Shown in pieces: positions 6,794 through 14,665 of a DNA stretch of 22,887 bases. Source of the stretch: CAKSFT01 sp045603125 (lineage in GTDB: Bacteria > Bacillota > Clostridia > UBA1381); contig JAZULN010000064.1 of NCBI GenBank assembly GCA_045603125.1, positions 1 to 22,887 of the forward strand. The letters run 5' to 3'. The notes under the pieces were generated by a model. The model was given only the letters and a program-made list of their open reading frames with translations. It had not been told where the DNA came from and searched no databases. Made by a program: the position numbers and the translations under genes. Position 1 is the first letter of the stretch; the number at the start of each line of letters is the position of its first letter.

Positions 6794-7636
6794 ATGCTTG
6801 AAGATATTAGAGAAGTTGTAAAATTCAATCCCGACAAACCCCCACTTTTTATATCAGAAGTCCGAAAGGTTCTAGGTCATGACAGCCGTTTACACGAAGC
6901 TATTGAAATTAAATATGTATTAAAGGGCAAGATAAATGTCATGGTCGAAACTGATGTCATCTCGGCCGACAAAGGGGAAATTATCTTTATGAACCCATAC
7001 GAAGTTCACTCAAATGTTCCGGCAGAGAGCACCGGTGAATACGCTCTTTTAATGATAGGTCTTGATTACTTTAACTCGGTCGGAATTTCAAACATCAATC
7101 TAAGACGGCTTATGATTGACACACAGCTTAGAATTAAAAGGCATATTAAGAACCCCGAAATATCACGTATTATAGAGAAAATCATAACCGAAAATCCTTC
7201 AAAAAATGAATATTCCGATATTTTGGTTTCTGCTCTTATGCAACAGCTATTTGCCATACTACTAAGAGATGAGCAAGACATGAAAGATAATTCCCTCTTA
7301 GAAGACAGGGCAAAAAACTATAAGACAATAGAGCCGGCAGTCATTATGCTTCGGGATGAATATAATAAAACCTTCTCTGGTGATGCCCTGGCTCAGGCCT
7401 GCAATTTAAACAGAGACTATTTCTGCCGTGTATTTAAAAAGGCTATGGGAAAAACTCCCATTGAATACCATACCGAGTGTCGGATACGAATTGCAGATTT
7501 ACTGTTAAAGCAAGGTAATATGAGCATAAAAGAAATATCCCAGAGTGTGGGTTTTGAAGACGTTTCATATTTTAGCAGAGTCTATAAAAAAATCAAGGGA
7601 ATCTCCCCAAATCAAAAGAAGTCAAAATTGTCCTAA
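6794..7636 (+). CDS. AraC family transcriptional regulator
   Basis: A 280-residue regulator. Residues about 15-100 form a cupin-type ligand-binding domain (HEAIEIKYVLKGKINVMVE, then GEIIFMNPYEVHSN). The C-terminal hundred residues carry the two helix-turn-helix motifs of AraC/XylS proteins: FSGDALAQACNLNRDYFCRVFKKAMGKTP followed by MSIKEISQSVGFEDVSYFSRVYKKIKGISP. Proteins of this architecture usually bind a sugar or oligosaccharide and activate neighbouring catabolic genes. The ATG is preceded by AGGTGGTGA. Its gene lies between two promoters carrying nearly identical operators, and its last codons overlap operator copy B. No terminator separates it from the next gene, so some read-through is likely. 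The ligand is unknown. Confidence 0.92.
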   Translation: MLEDIREVVKFNPDKPPLFISEVRKVLGHDSRLHEAIEIKYVLKGKINVMVETDVISADKGEIIFMNPYEVHSNVPAESTGEYALLMIGLDYFNSVGISNINLRRLMIDTQLRIKRHIKNPEISRIIEKIITENPSKNEYSDILVSALMQQLFAILLRDEQDMKDNSLLEDRAKNYKTIEPAVIMLRDEYNKTFSGDALAQACNLNRDYFCRVFKKAMGKTPIEYHTECRIRIADLLLKQGNMSIKEISQSVGFEDVSYFSRVYKKIKGISPNQKKSKLS

Positions 7637-7646
7637 TTGTTGTCAA
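7611..7646 (+). promoter_or_regulatory. AraC-type operator, copy B (overlaps the 3' end of the regulator gene)
   Basis: A 36-bp site matching copy A at 33 of 36 positions, in the same orientation relative to its promoter and ending exactly 9 bp before the -35 box, as in copy A. It begins ATCAAAAGAA, continues GTCAAAATTGTCC and ends TGTCAA. Its first part encodes the last residues of the AraC protein (through the stop at 7634-7636). A short inverted repeat CTAATTG-TTGT-CAATTAG (7633-7650) sits at its right edge. Confidence 0.75.
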
Positions 7647-7655
7647 TTAGGTGCA

Positions 7656-7684
7656 TTGACTTATTGCATTTTTTTTGATAAAAT
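7656..7684 (+). promoter_or_regulatory. Promoter of the oxidoreductase/DegT/amidohydrolase operon
   Basis: TTGACT (7656-7661), a 17-bp spacer and TAAAAT (7679-7684); expected start near 7691. The arrangement (operator, 9 bp, -35 box, 17 bp, TAAAAT) is the same as at the beta-helix gene. Confidence 0.82.
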
Positions 7685-7709
7685 CCAAATTATGAAGGAG
7701 GCATGGAAA

Positions 7710-8705
7710 ATGAAAGGAATAATTGTCGGAGCAAGTGCTATTTCGGATTTCCATTGTGAAGCATACCTTAAAAACGGTATAGAAATCTACGGCATTTGTG
7801 ACAAAAAAGTTGAAATGGCCGAGAAAATGGCTGAAAAATACGAAAAAGACGCAAAGATTTTTGACGACTTTGAAAAAATCCTTGGAGAAGACGTTGATTT
7901 TATAACAATTTCCACCCCAAGCGGAACTCATGCAGACCTTGCAATAAAGGCAATGAGGGCAGGCAAGCACGTTTGTGTGGAAAAGCCTGTAGCTCTGACC
8001 CCGGAAGATTGTGATAGAATTATTGCAACTGAAAAGGAAACCGGAAAGGTTTGTGCTCCTATTGCACAACTAAGATTTTCAAAAGCTTTTACCGATGTTA
8101 AAAAAGCATTTGAAAGTGAATCATTCGGAAAACCCATAATGGCAAGTCTTTCTATGAAGTATTTCAGAAGTCGTGAATATTATAAAGACTCGTGGCACGG
8201 TTCAAAAACTATGGACGGTGGCGAAATGATGAATCAGGGTATTCACGGAATAGATATGATGTGTGGAATCATCGGAAAGCCTGTATCTGTTAGTGGCAGA
8301 GTTGATACAAAGTATCACGATATAGAAGCTGAAGATACAGCGGTTGCATGCATCGAATTTGAAAACGGAATGTTTGCAGTTCTAGATAGTTCTACTGCCC
8401 TCCCCGATTCAAAACCGAGAAGACTTGAGTTAAACGGCACTAAAGGATTCATTGCAATCCACGAAGCTACAATTGCAGCAGCTGATAATGTGGATTTAGA
8501 GGTTGGGGCGGATTTGAGTTTTACAGGAAACGATGATCCAAACTCTGCAGGTTCTGCCCTTCATGCAGAAATTTATAAAGATTTTGTAGGATTTATTAAA
8601 AACGGCACACCTATGCGTTACACTGCAGAAGATGCATCAATTGCAGTAAAACTAATTTGTGCTATTAATGAATCGTCTGAAAAAGGTACAGTTATAAAAT
8701 TATAA
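7710..8705 (+). CDS. Gfo/Idh/MocA family NAD(P)-dependent oxidoreductase
   Basis: A 331-residue sugar dehydrogenase-type protein. The Rossmann start KGIIVGASAISDFH is at residues 2-15, the STPSGTHADLA segment at 68-77, and the family's EKP motif at 91-93 (Lys92 is expected to be catalytic). The C-terminal half carries the GGEMMNQGIHGIDMM segment with the usual catalytic-site histidine. Such enzymes oxidise or reduce hydroxyls of sugars, inositols or sugar acids with NAD(P). The reading frame is open further upstream, but the ATG at 7710 is chosen because GAAGGAGG lies 8 bp before it and the family normally starts MKxxIVG. It is the first gene of a three-gene operon, 18 bp before the DegT-type gene. 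The substrate is unknown; co-regulation with a beta-helix protein suggests a product of polysaccharide breakdown. Confidence 0.9.
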   Translation: MKGIIVGASAISDFHCEAYLKNGIEIYGICDKKVEMAEKMAEKYEKDAKIFDDFEKILGEDVDFITISTPSGTHADLAIKAMRAGKHVCVEKPVALTPEDCDRIIATEKETGKVCAPIAQLRFSKAFTDVKKAFESESFGKPIMASLSMKYFRSREYYKDSWHGSKTMDGGEMMNQGIHGIDMMCGIIGKPVSVSGRVDTKYHDIEAEDTAVACIEFENGMFAVLDSSTALPDSKPRRLELNGTKGFIAIHEATIAAADNVDLEVGADLSFTGNDDPNSAGSALHAEIYKDFVGFIKNGTPMRYTAEDASIAVKLICAINESSEKGTVIKL

Positions 8706-8723
8706 TTATAGGAGAAATGAAAA

Positions 8724-10046
8724 ATGAGCAAAGAAAAGTTAGCAATTTTGGGTGGCGAACCCGTATTTAACGAAAAAGATGTTCCTGAGAGTCTATTTAA
8801 GTGGCCAATCATCACAGAAGAAGACGAACAGGCAGTTTTACACGTTTTAAGACACGAAAACATTTCAGGTCACAACATTACCGATGAATTCCAAAGACAG
8901 TTTGCCGCATGGCAAGGCACAAAGTATGCCCTTGGATTTTCAAGCGGTACAATGGCTTTGGCTGCTGCTATGTTTGCAGTAGGTCTTGGTGCCGGTGATG
9001 AAATTATCTGCCCTACCATGACATACTGGGCAAGTATTGCACAATGTATGACATTTGGTGCAAAGCCGGTTTTCTGTAATGTAGGCGAAGATTTAAGCAT
9101 CGACCCGGAAGATTTTGAAAAGAGAATTACTAAAAGAACAAAGGCTGTTATGGTTGTTCACTATTGTGCATATCCTGCAGATATGGATAGAATCATGGAA
9201 ATCGCAAACAAGCATAACATTATCGTTATCGAAGACGTTTCTCACGCACAGGGCGGTATGTATAAAGGCAAGAAGTTAGGAACATTCGGTAAGGTTGCCG
9301 CAATGTCTTTAATGTCAGGTAAATCATTTGCTATAGGCGAGGCCGGAATGTTGGTTACAGATGACGTTGATATCTGGGAAAGATCAATTGCATACGGCCA
9401 CTACGACAGAAATAATGAAAACTTCTTAGGCGCAAACGAAGAATTGAAGAAGTATTATAGACTTCCTTTGGGTGGAGTTAAGGGCAGAGTTAACCAGACC
9501 TGTTCTGCTATGGGACTTGTTCAGTTAAAGTACTACGACCAAAGATGTGAAGAAATCAGAAAAGCACTTAACTATTTCTGGGATTCATTAGAAGGATTAC
9601 CGGGTATAAAGCCACTTAGAGTTGACGAGAGTGATGGTTCGACAATGGGCGGTTGGTATGCTCCAAAAGGATTATATGTTCCTGAGGAATTAGATGGTTT
9701 ATCTATTGCAACATTTGCAAAAGCTGTAACTGCTGAAGGCCCTGACTGTCACGAAGGTGCAAACGTATGTCTTCACACTCACGACCTATTTAAGACTTAC
9801 GACTTCAGAAACGCCGGTAAGCCATCGAGCATTGAATACACCGACGAAACAGAATATGATAACACAGATTATTTAGCACCTTCAATGAAACGCTATTGCT
9901 TTAGCATTCCGTGGTTCAAGCATTTTGATAAGGAATGGATTGATAAGTATATTGCGGCATTCCGTAAGGTTATAGAAAATTACAAGGATCTTCTTGAAAT
10001 TGATGATAAGCCGGAATACACAACAGGTCGTTGGTCAGGTTATTGA
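8724..10046 (+). CDS. DegT/DnrJ/EryC1/StrS family PLP-dependent aminotransferase
   Basis: A 440-residue fold-type I PLP protein. SSGTMAL (73-79) binds phosphate, EDVSHAQG (170-177) holds the PLP-pyridine aspartate Asp171, and SGKSFAIGEAGML places the Schiff-base lysine at Lys200. The opening LAILGGEPVF is shared with sugar and cyclitol aminotransferases (StrS/AHBA-synthase-like group). The family transaminates keto sugars or, in some members, dehydrates them. The ATG has TAGGAG 11 bp upstream. Position between a Gfo/Idh/MocA dehydrogenase and an amidohydrolase suggests that it acts on a keto intermediate made by the dehydrogenase. No nucleotide-sugar or antibiotic biosynthesis genes are nearby, so a catabolic or salvage role is more likely here than cell-wall or secondary metabolism. 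This is inference. Confidence 0.9.
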   Translation: MSKEKLAILGGEPVFNEKDVPESLFKWPIITEEDEQAVLHVLRHENISGHNITDEFQRQFAAWQGTKYALGFSSGTMALAAAMFAVGLGAGDEIICPTMTYWASIAQCMTFGAKPVFCNVGEDLSIDPEDFEKRITKRTKAVMVVHYCAYPADMDRIMEIANKHNIIVIEDVSHAQGGMYKGKKLGTFGKVAAMSLMSGKSFAIGEAGMLVTDDVDIWERSIAYGHYDRNNENFLGANEELKKYYRLPLGGVKGRVNQTCSAMGLVQLKYYDQRCEEIRKALNYFWDSLEGLPGIKPLRVDESDGSTMGGWYAPKGLYVPEELDGLSIATFAKAVTAEGPDCHEGANVCLHTHDLFKTYDFRNAGKPSSIEYTDETEYDNTDYLAPSMKRYCFSIPWFKHFDKEWIDKYIAAFRKVIENYKDLLEIDDKPEYTTGRWSGY

Positions 10047-10064
10047 TAAAAGGGGGCGCGATAT

Positions 10065-10946
10065 ATGTATAAAATAGACGCACACAACCACCCTGATTAT
10101 ATATATATGAACTATGAAAAATACATAGAGGATATGGACAGGGTTGGTATTGACAAGGTATGTTTACTCGCATGGGAAGCCCCCACTATCGAAAACGACG
10201 CTGTGGACTACATAAAAGCGACTCCGACCCCTGTAAACGATCAGATTACAATACCCTTTGAGCGATGCTTAAGCTACTACGAAAAAGCACCCGACAGATT
10301 TATTTTAGGCTATGCTCCCGACCCGAGAAAGCCATTTGCGGTACAAAAAATGCAGTCTGCAATAGACACTTACGGTGTTAAAATCTGCGGTGAAGTAAAG
10401 TTTCGAATGTTATACGATAACCCCGATGCAATAGATTTATTTAACTATTGCGGCGAAAGAGGGGTTCCGGTAATTCTTCACCTGGATGTCCCCGGAGCTC
10501 AACCCGGAAGAGAAGGTTCTCAATGGCCACACTTCTGGTATGGCGGCGACATATTTATGTTAGAGCGAGTATTGAAGCAATGCCCGAATACCAATTTCTT
10601 AGGTCATGCACCAGCATTTTGGGGAGCAATCTCAAATGACGAGCAATGGAGAACAAATAACTGTCCTCAAGGTCCGGTTATCCCGGGTGGAAAAATCGAG
10701 GAATTCCTTGATAAATACCCAAATCTCCATTGTGACTGTTCAGCGGGTTCTGCTTTTAAAGCACTAAGCCGAGATAAGGAATACACCAAAAAGCTTATGC
10801 TAAAGCATCCTGACAGATTTATCTATGCAAGAGATAACTTCACAACCGTGATGTATGATTTCTATGAATCACTGGATATGCCGGAGGATGTAAAGGAATT
10901 ATTCTATCACGGAAACATCGAAAGACTAATGGGTCTTAATAAATAA
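10065..10946 (+). CDS. Amidohydrolase family protein (amidohydrolase-2 type)
   Basis: A 293-residue TIM-barrel metal hydrolase. Metal-site candidates are His7 and His9 (IDAHNHPD), His139 (VILHLD), His181 (FLGHAP) and Asp257 (YARDN), in the order expected for the PF04909 group. This group includes lactonases acting on oxidised sugars and non-oxidative decarboxylases. The ATG is preceded by AGGGGG, 18 bp after the DegT-type gene, making it the last gene of the operon; a terminator follows at 10981. With a Gfo/Idh/MocA dehydrogenase in the same operon, a sugar-lactonase role is one reasonable guess, but decarboxylase or C-N/C-C hydrolase roles are equally open. Confidence 0.85.
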   Translation: MYKIDAHNHPDYIYMNYEKYIEDMDRVGIDKVCLLAWEAPTIENDAVDYIKATPTPVNDQITIPFERCLSYYEKAPDRFILGYAPDPRKPFAVQKMQSAIDTYGVKICGEVKFRMLYDNPDAIDLFNYCGERGVPVILHLDVPGAQPGREGSQWPHFWYGGDIFMLERVLKQCPNTNFLGHAPAFWGAISNDEQWRTNNCPQGPVIPGGKIEEFLDKYPNLHCDCSAGSAFKALSRDKEYTKKLMLKHPDRFIYARDNFTTVMYDFYESLDMPEDVKELFYHGNIERLMGLNK

Positions 10947-10980
10947 TAATATAAATTTAAGCATAAAATCTCTTCTGAAT

Positions 10981-11024
10981 AAAAAAGAGGCTGTAAAATT
11001 TTTACATTTTGCAGCCTCTTTTTT
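10981..11024 (+). terminator. Intrinsic terminator of the DegT/amidohydrolase operon
   Basis: An 18-bp inverted repeat (AAAAAAGAGGCTGTAAAA with TTTTGCAGCCTCTTTTTT, one G-U pair), 8-nt loop and T-run, 34 bp after the stop of the amidohydrolase gene. Confidence 0.9.
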
Positions 11025-11043
11025 GCGTATATAAACAATACAT

Positions 11044-11070
11044 AAAAAGCAAGGCAAAGCCTTGCTTTTT
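11044..11070 (-). terminator. Intrinsic terminator of the alpha-galactosidase gene
   Basis: A perfect 12-bp inverted repeat AAAAAGCAAGGC / GCCTTGCTTTTT with a 3-nt loop. It lies 30 bp beyond the alpha-galactosidase stop and back-to-back with the terminator of the convergent operon; it could work in both directions. Confidence 0.88.
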
Positions 11071-11100
11071 TAAGATAACTAATATGTGCCAATCCTATTT

Positions 11101-13080
11101 TTATAGTTTTATTTCAAATAACCTTGCAGAGTATTTTTCATCTAACTTAACTGTCAGTTTTTTATTGATAAAGTTAAATTCCGTCTTTAACTCTTTGGGG
11201 TAAATTAGTTTTGCCTCTGCCGTGTCACTAACATAGTGAGATAAATCAAAGGTTTTGGCATCATCTTTATCATCAATTTTCCAGACTGCCAATAAAATTT
11301 TCTTGTCGTCTGTGAGTCCCAGTGAAAAATATCCTCTTTCGCAAATCTTTATCATCCCGCTTGGGAAAATAGGATATGAATTTTTTATAAACTCTTTATT
11401 TTCTTTATATAAGGAAATCGCATCTTTTATGAGATTGGCGTTTAATTCATCAGCATAATCAATATGACCCGACAAATACATAACCCCAAACATCGAGTTT
11501 ATCATATTAAATGTGGTTTCTTCCCCATTTATAAATTCATCCTTTAATTTAACTCCAAAAACTTCATCAGGGTTTTCCATTCTATCCTCATATTTTAAAG
11601 GATACGGGTATGACCATATGCCGCACTTTTCCGGTTGAAGAGCGGCAACCGAACCCGCAACTATCGACGGATTATTATAGTAGTATTCCTGGTCACTAGT
11701 ACTTACGAAATTAAAGTGTGACATCGCCGCACCATCAGCTCGCATTCCCCCACTTGCACAGTTCTCTATTAAAAAGTCAGGATATTTTTTTGTAACCTCA
11801 TCAATCAGGCTATAAAATGCCTCTGAGCATTTTCTTAACTCCTCACCGTAGGAATCCTCGCCATCATACCCGATTCCCGATGTTTGATTATAGTCATTCT
11901 TTACAAATCTGATGCCGTAGCCGTAAAGCATATCAAAAACGCCAAGGATATATTCTCTTGCCTTCGGATTTTTAAAATCCAATATATATCTCCAACTGCT
12001 GCCGGCATTATCACCATTTATTTTAAGCAGGCAATCGGGGTTTTTTTCTGCAAATTCAGCACCGGGGACAATACTATCGATTTCAAGCCATACTCCGGGA
12101 ATCATTCCTTTTTTCTTTATGTACTCAATAATCCCGCCAAATCCATATTCGCCGAATCTTTCGTCATTTGTCACCCAATCGCCAATATTCGCTCTTCCCA
12201 TTCCATAGCCAAACCATCCGTCGTCGATGCAAAATACCTCACAGCCTACCTCTGCTGCCTTATCAATTAGCGGAATAAGGTTTTTATCGTTCGGCTCAAT
12301 CCACAGACAGTTCATATATTCATTAAAGAATACAAAAAGGTCTTCATTTCGAACCACTGATGTTTCACGCTTATATTTGGTAAGGGATCGGATTGCACTT
12401 TCTAGTCCACCATCTACCACACCAAAACTAGCCGGAACAGAGGTGTAGCTTTCGCCTTGTTTTAAAAGCTTACACCATCCGTCTTTATTGTAATAAGCAG
12501 AATTCATTTCAACATATAAATTACCTTCCGGCTTTACACTGTCAACGCCAATTTCTATATACCAATTCGTACCCGATTCTATTTCAAAAAACCAGGTTTT
12601 ACCAAGTTCTCGGTCTTCGATAAATACAAGGGGATATCTCATAGATGTAGTCTGGTTTCCCACAGAACTAAAAACTATAACATTGGAGCAGGAATGGTTT
12701 GATGCTCTATATAGTCCAAGTTCCGACAAAGTTCCCGTTCTCCACTGTCCTTCTCCCTGCCAGCAAGACATGCAATAGTGCACCAAAAACCTCTCATCGT
12801 CGTACCAGGGTCTTAAGCCCCCTTCCCCAATTCCCCCAACATAGGCAGAACTAACGTGCTTTAGTTTTATATCTTTATCGCAAATATTGGTAACAACCGT
12901 TTGTTGCTTTAAAACGTCTCCAAATTCCTGAGTTTTGCAATCAACCCTATAGTTTTCTGCTAAAAAGCCATCCCCATCAGCTTTATAATCGGTTGTGCTC
13001 ACTCCGGCTTTTATCCAACCGGCTTTGTTATCGCTATTTTCTCTTACTATAAAATATGGTGGTTTTCTTTTAAAATTCAT
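11101..13080 (-). CDS. GH36-type alpha-galactosidase
   Basis: A 659-residue clan GH-D glycosidase. An N-terminal beta-sandwich (1-240) is followed by the catalytic barrel with EVFCIDDGWFG (281-291), IGDWVTNDERF, PGVWLEIDS, RFVKNDYNQ (nucleophile Asp396), FLIENCASGGMRAD and STSDQ (acid/base Asp463), then a C-terminal beta domain. It hydrolyses terminal alpha-galactosyl groups (melibiose, raffinose-type sugars or galactomannan side chains) or a related alpha-glycoside. The length is a little shorter than the roughly 720-750 of classical GH36 enzymes, and the loop after Asp463 (EYYYNNPS) lacks the usual aspartate/arginine pattern, so subgroup and substrate are uncertain. There is no signal peptide, so it is cytoplasmic. 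CCGGAGGTGA precedes the ATG. It appears monocistronic, and its upstream region carries the hairpin-rich repeat element. Confidence 0.88.
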   Translation of the reverse strand: MNFKRKPPYFIVRENSDNKAGWIKAGVSTTDYKADGDGFLAENYRVDCKTQEFGDVLKQQTVVTNICDKDIKLKHVSSAYVGGIGEGGLRPWYDDERFLVHYCMSCWQGEGQWRTGTLSELGLYRASNHSCSNVIVFSSVGNQTTSMRYPLVFIEDRELGKTWFFEIESGTNWYIEIGVDSVKPEGNLYVEMNSAYYNKDGWCKLLKQGESYTSVPASFGVVDGGLESAIRSLTKYKRETSVVRNEDLFVFFNEYMNCLWIEPNDKNLIPLIDKAAEVGCEVFCIDDGWFGYGMGRANIGDWVTNDERFGEYGFGGIIEYIKKKGMIPGVWLEIDSIVPGAEFAEKNPDCLLKINGDNAGSSWRYILDFKNPKAREYILGVFDMLYGYGIRFVKNDYNQTSGIGYDGEDSYGEELRKCSEAFYSLIDEVTKKYPDFLIENCASGGMRADGAAMSHFNFVSTSDQEYYYNNPSIVAGSVAALQPEKCGIWSYPYPLKYEDRMENPDEVFGVKLKDEFINGEETTFNMINSMFGVMYLSGHIDYADELNANLIKDAISLYKENKEFIKNSYPIFPSGMIKICERGYFSLGLTDDKKILLAVWKIDDKDDAKTFDLSHYVSDTAEAKLIYPKELKTEFNFINKKLTVKLDEKYSARLFEIKL

Positions 13081-13143
13081 AGTATCACCTCCGGTTTATT
13101 TTACTATTTTCCCTTTTCCAAAAACCTTGATTTTCACTATGTT

Positions 13144-13421
13144 TATTGTAAAATTAGTGAACGATTTAGATGACAATGGTTTTGGCGATATACTCGCTCA
13201 CGCTCGTGCGATATATTTTTCACTATGTTCAAATGCGATATAACCTCATTTTATTCGGTTGCGATATGATATAAATTCCTTTTCTCGTCCCAAAGGGACA
13301 TATCGCATTACGAAGTAATATATCGCACCGCAAGGTATATCGCAAATTCCGCAAGGAATTTATATCGCTGATTTCATCGTCGATGAAATCATTGTATCAT
13401 ATTTTCTTAGATTTTACAATA
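13144..13421. repeat. Hairpin-array repeat element with terminal inverted repeats (MITE-like)
   Basis: A 278-bp non-coding element bounded by perfect 11-bp inverted repeats TATTGTAAAAT (13144-13154) and ATTTTACAATA (13411-13421). Just inside each end are related sequences (GATGACAATGG-TTT left, complement of GATACAATGATTT right). The left half has four GCGATAT motifs (13185, 13208, 13235, 13261). The right half has four ATATCGC motifs (13300, 13320, 13337, 13362), each following a small perfect hairpin of different sequence: GTCCC-AAA-GGGAC, ATTAC-GAA-GTAAT, ACC-GCAA-GGT, AAATTCC-GCAA-GGAATTT. A last palindrome of 11-nt arms lies at 13369-13391. No credible coding region is present. It fills most of the 463-bp gap between the divergent alpha-galactosidase and carboxypeptidase genes; the remaining flanks (13081-13143, 13422-13543) show no convincing promoter pair. 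Confidence 0.75.
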
Positions 13422-13543
13422 GAAAAAGAGAAAAAATAACGGCTATTTGCCATCAAAATCCTAACAAATTTATTTTATATAGTAACCTTTTTAAAAACAT
13501 ATTTTCACCCACTCCCGAATATAATTTTCAGCAGGTGATATAT

Positions 13544-14665
13544 ATGAAAAAGATATTTTTAAAAGCTATAATATTTATATTTTTACTGTCCCCAAAATCC
13601 CACGCCCTAAGCCTTTCTGCCGAATCGGCATGTATGATAATCGCCGATACAAACCAGGTGATATTTGAAAAAAACGCCTACGAAAAAATGCCGATGGCAA
13701 GCACCACAAAAATTATGACCGCAATTTTGGCCCTTGAAAACTCTTCCCCCGACGACTTAGTGACGGTAAGCCCAAATGCCGCCGGAGTTGAGGGGTCGTC
13801 GATATACCTTGAAAAAGACGATAAAATCCGGATGGAGGACCTGCTCTATGGCTTGATGCTAAACTCCGGCAACGATGCCGCCGTTGCGGTGAGCGAATTT
13901 GTTTCGGGTAACCCTACCATCTTTGCCGACCATATGACTGCACTCTCTAAAAAAATCGGAGCAAATAACACATCATTTAAAAATCCAAACGGCCTTGATG
14001 AAAAAGGGCATTTTACCACCGCCTACGACCTTTCAATTATAACAAGCTATGCTCTCAAAAATCCCGATTTTAAAAGGATTGTCGCGACTAAAGAAAAGAG
14101 CGCTACGATAAATAACGGCGACATTTTATATTTTTCGAATCACAATAAACTCCTCTCAATGTATGATGGTGCGATTGGTGTAAAGACGGGATTTACCAAA
14201 AAAAGTGGAAGGTGCTTGGCGAGTGCTGCCGAGCGAGACGGCATCACCCTCATTGCCGTAACTCTAAACGCCCCCGATGACTGGAACGACCATATGGCTA
14301 TGTTTGATTACGGTTTTTCTAACTGTAGCCTTACCCCCATTATTACTAAAGACACCCCTGTAAAGACCGTTTATACCGAGGATAATCAGGAGTTCTCCTG
14401 CATTTTAGAGGAAAATATCATGATTCCAACTTTTAAAAATACCCTACCCGAAAGTGAGGTTATAACCCATCTTCCCGAAAATATTTTGCCGTCAATCAAA
14501 AAGGGAGAAAAAATCGGTGAGGCAGAAATTTTAGTAAACGGCAGGGTTTTAGATACAGTAAAACTTATATCGGATAGAGATGTGATGCCAAAATCCGAAG
14601 GTAAAACATTTTTCTCAGAATTTATGAAGATTTTTAAATTATTCCTCAAAAATCATTTACAATGA
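13544..14665 (+). CDS. Serine-type D-alanyl-D-alanine carboxypeptidase (peptidase S11, DacF/PBP5-like)
   Basis: A 373-residue exported penicillin-binding protein. A short signal peptide (MKKIFLKAIIFIFLLSPKSHA) would be cut after Ala21. The three active-site motifs are S-T-T-K (Ser53-Lys56), S-G-N (108-110) and K-T-G (214-216). The C-terminal region (about 255-373) fits the PBP5 C-terminal domain and ends in an amphipathic FMKIFKLFLKNHLQ that may hold it to the membrane. It removes the terminal D-alanine of peptidoglycan pentapeptides. A GTG in frame at 13535 is open, but the ATG at 13544 with AGCAGGTGA before it gives a normal signal peptide. A rluB promoter overlaps its 3' end. In many Clostridia this gene pair is separated by spmA-spmB; they are not here. 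Confidence 0.93.
   Translation: MKKIFLKAIIFIFLLSPKSHALSLSAESACMIIADTNQVIFEKNAYEKMPMASTTKIMTAILALENSSPDDLVTVSPNAAGVEGSSIYLEKDDKIRMEDLLYGLMLNSGNDAAVAVSEFVSGNPTIFADHMTALSKKIGANNTSFKNPNGLDEKGHFTTAYDLSIITSYALKNPDFKRIVATKEKSATINNGDILYFSNHNKLLSMYDGAIGVKTGFTKKSGRCLASAAERDGITLIAVTLNAPDDWNDHMAMFDYGFSNCSLTPIITKDTPVKTVYTEDNQEFSCILEENIMIPTFKNTLPESEVITHLPENILPSIKKGEKIGEAEILVNGRVLDTVKLISDRDVMPKSEGKTFFSEFMKIFKLFLKNHLQ

Noticed and set aside
7545..7709. An N-terminally extended oxidoreductase starting inside the AraC gene
   Set aside because: The extension crosses the regulator's 3' end, the operator and the promoter; GAAGGAGG and family alignment support the ATG at 7710.
12995..13243. An 82-codon frame through the left part of the hairpin element
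   Set aside because: No ribosome binding site, overlap with the alpha-galactosidase start, and composition dominated by repeat sequence.
13520..13525. TATAAT upstream of the carboxypeptidase as its promoter
   Set aside because: No acceptable -35 box at 16-18 bp, and the start would fall within the ribosome binding site, leaving no leader.
13535..13543. GTG start for the carboxypeptidase
   Set aside because: The GTG is part of the AGGTGA ribosome binding site for the ATG at 13544, which gives a standard signal peptide.
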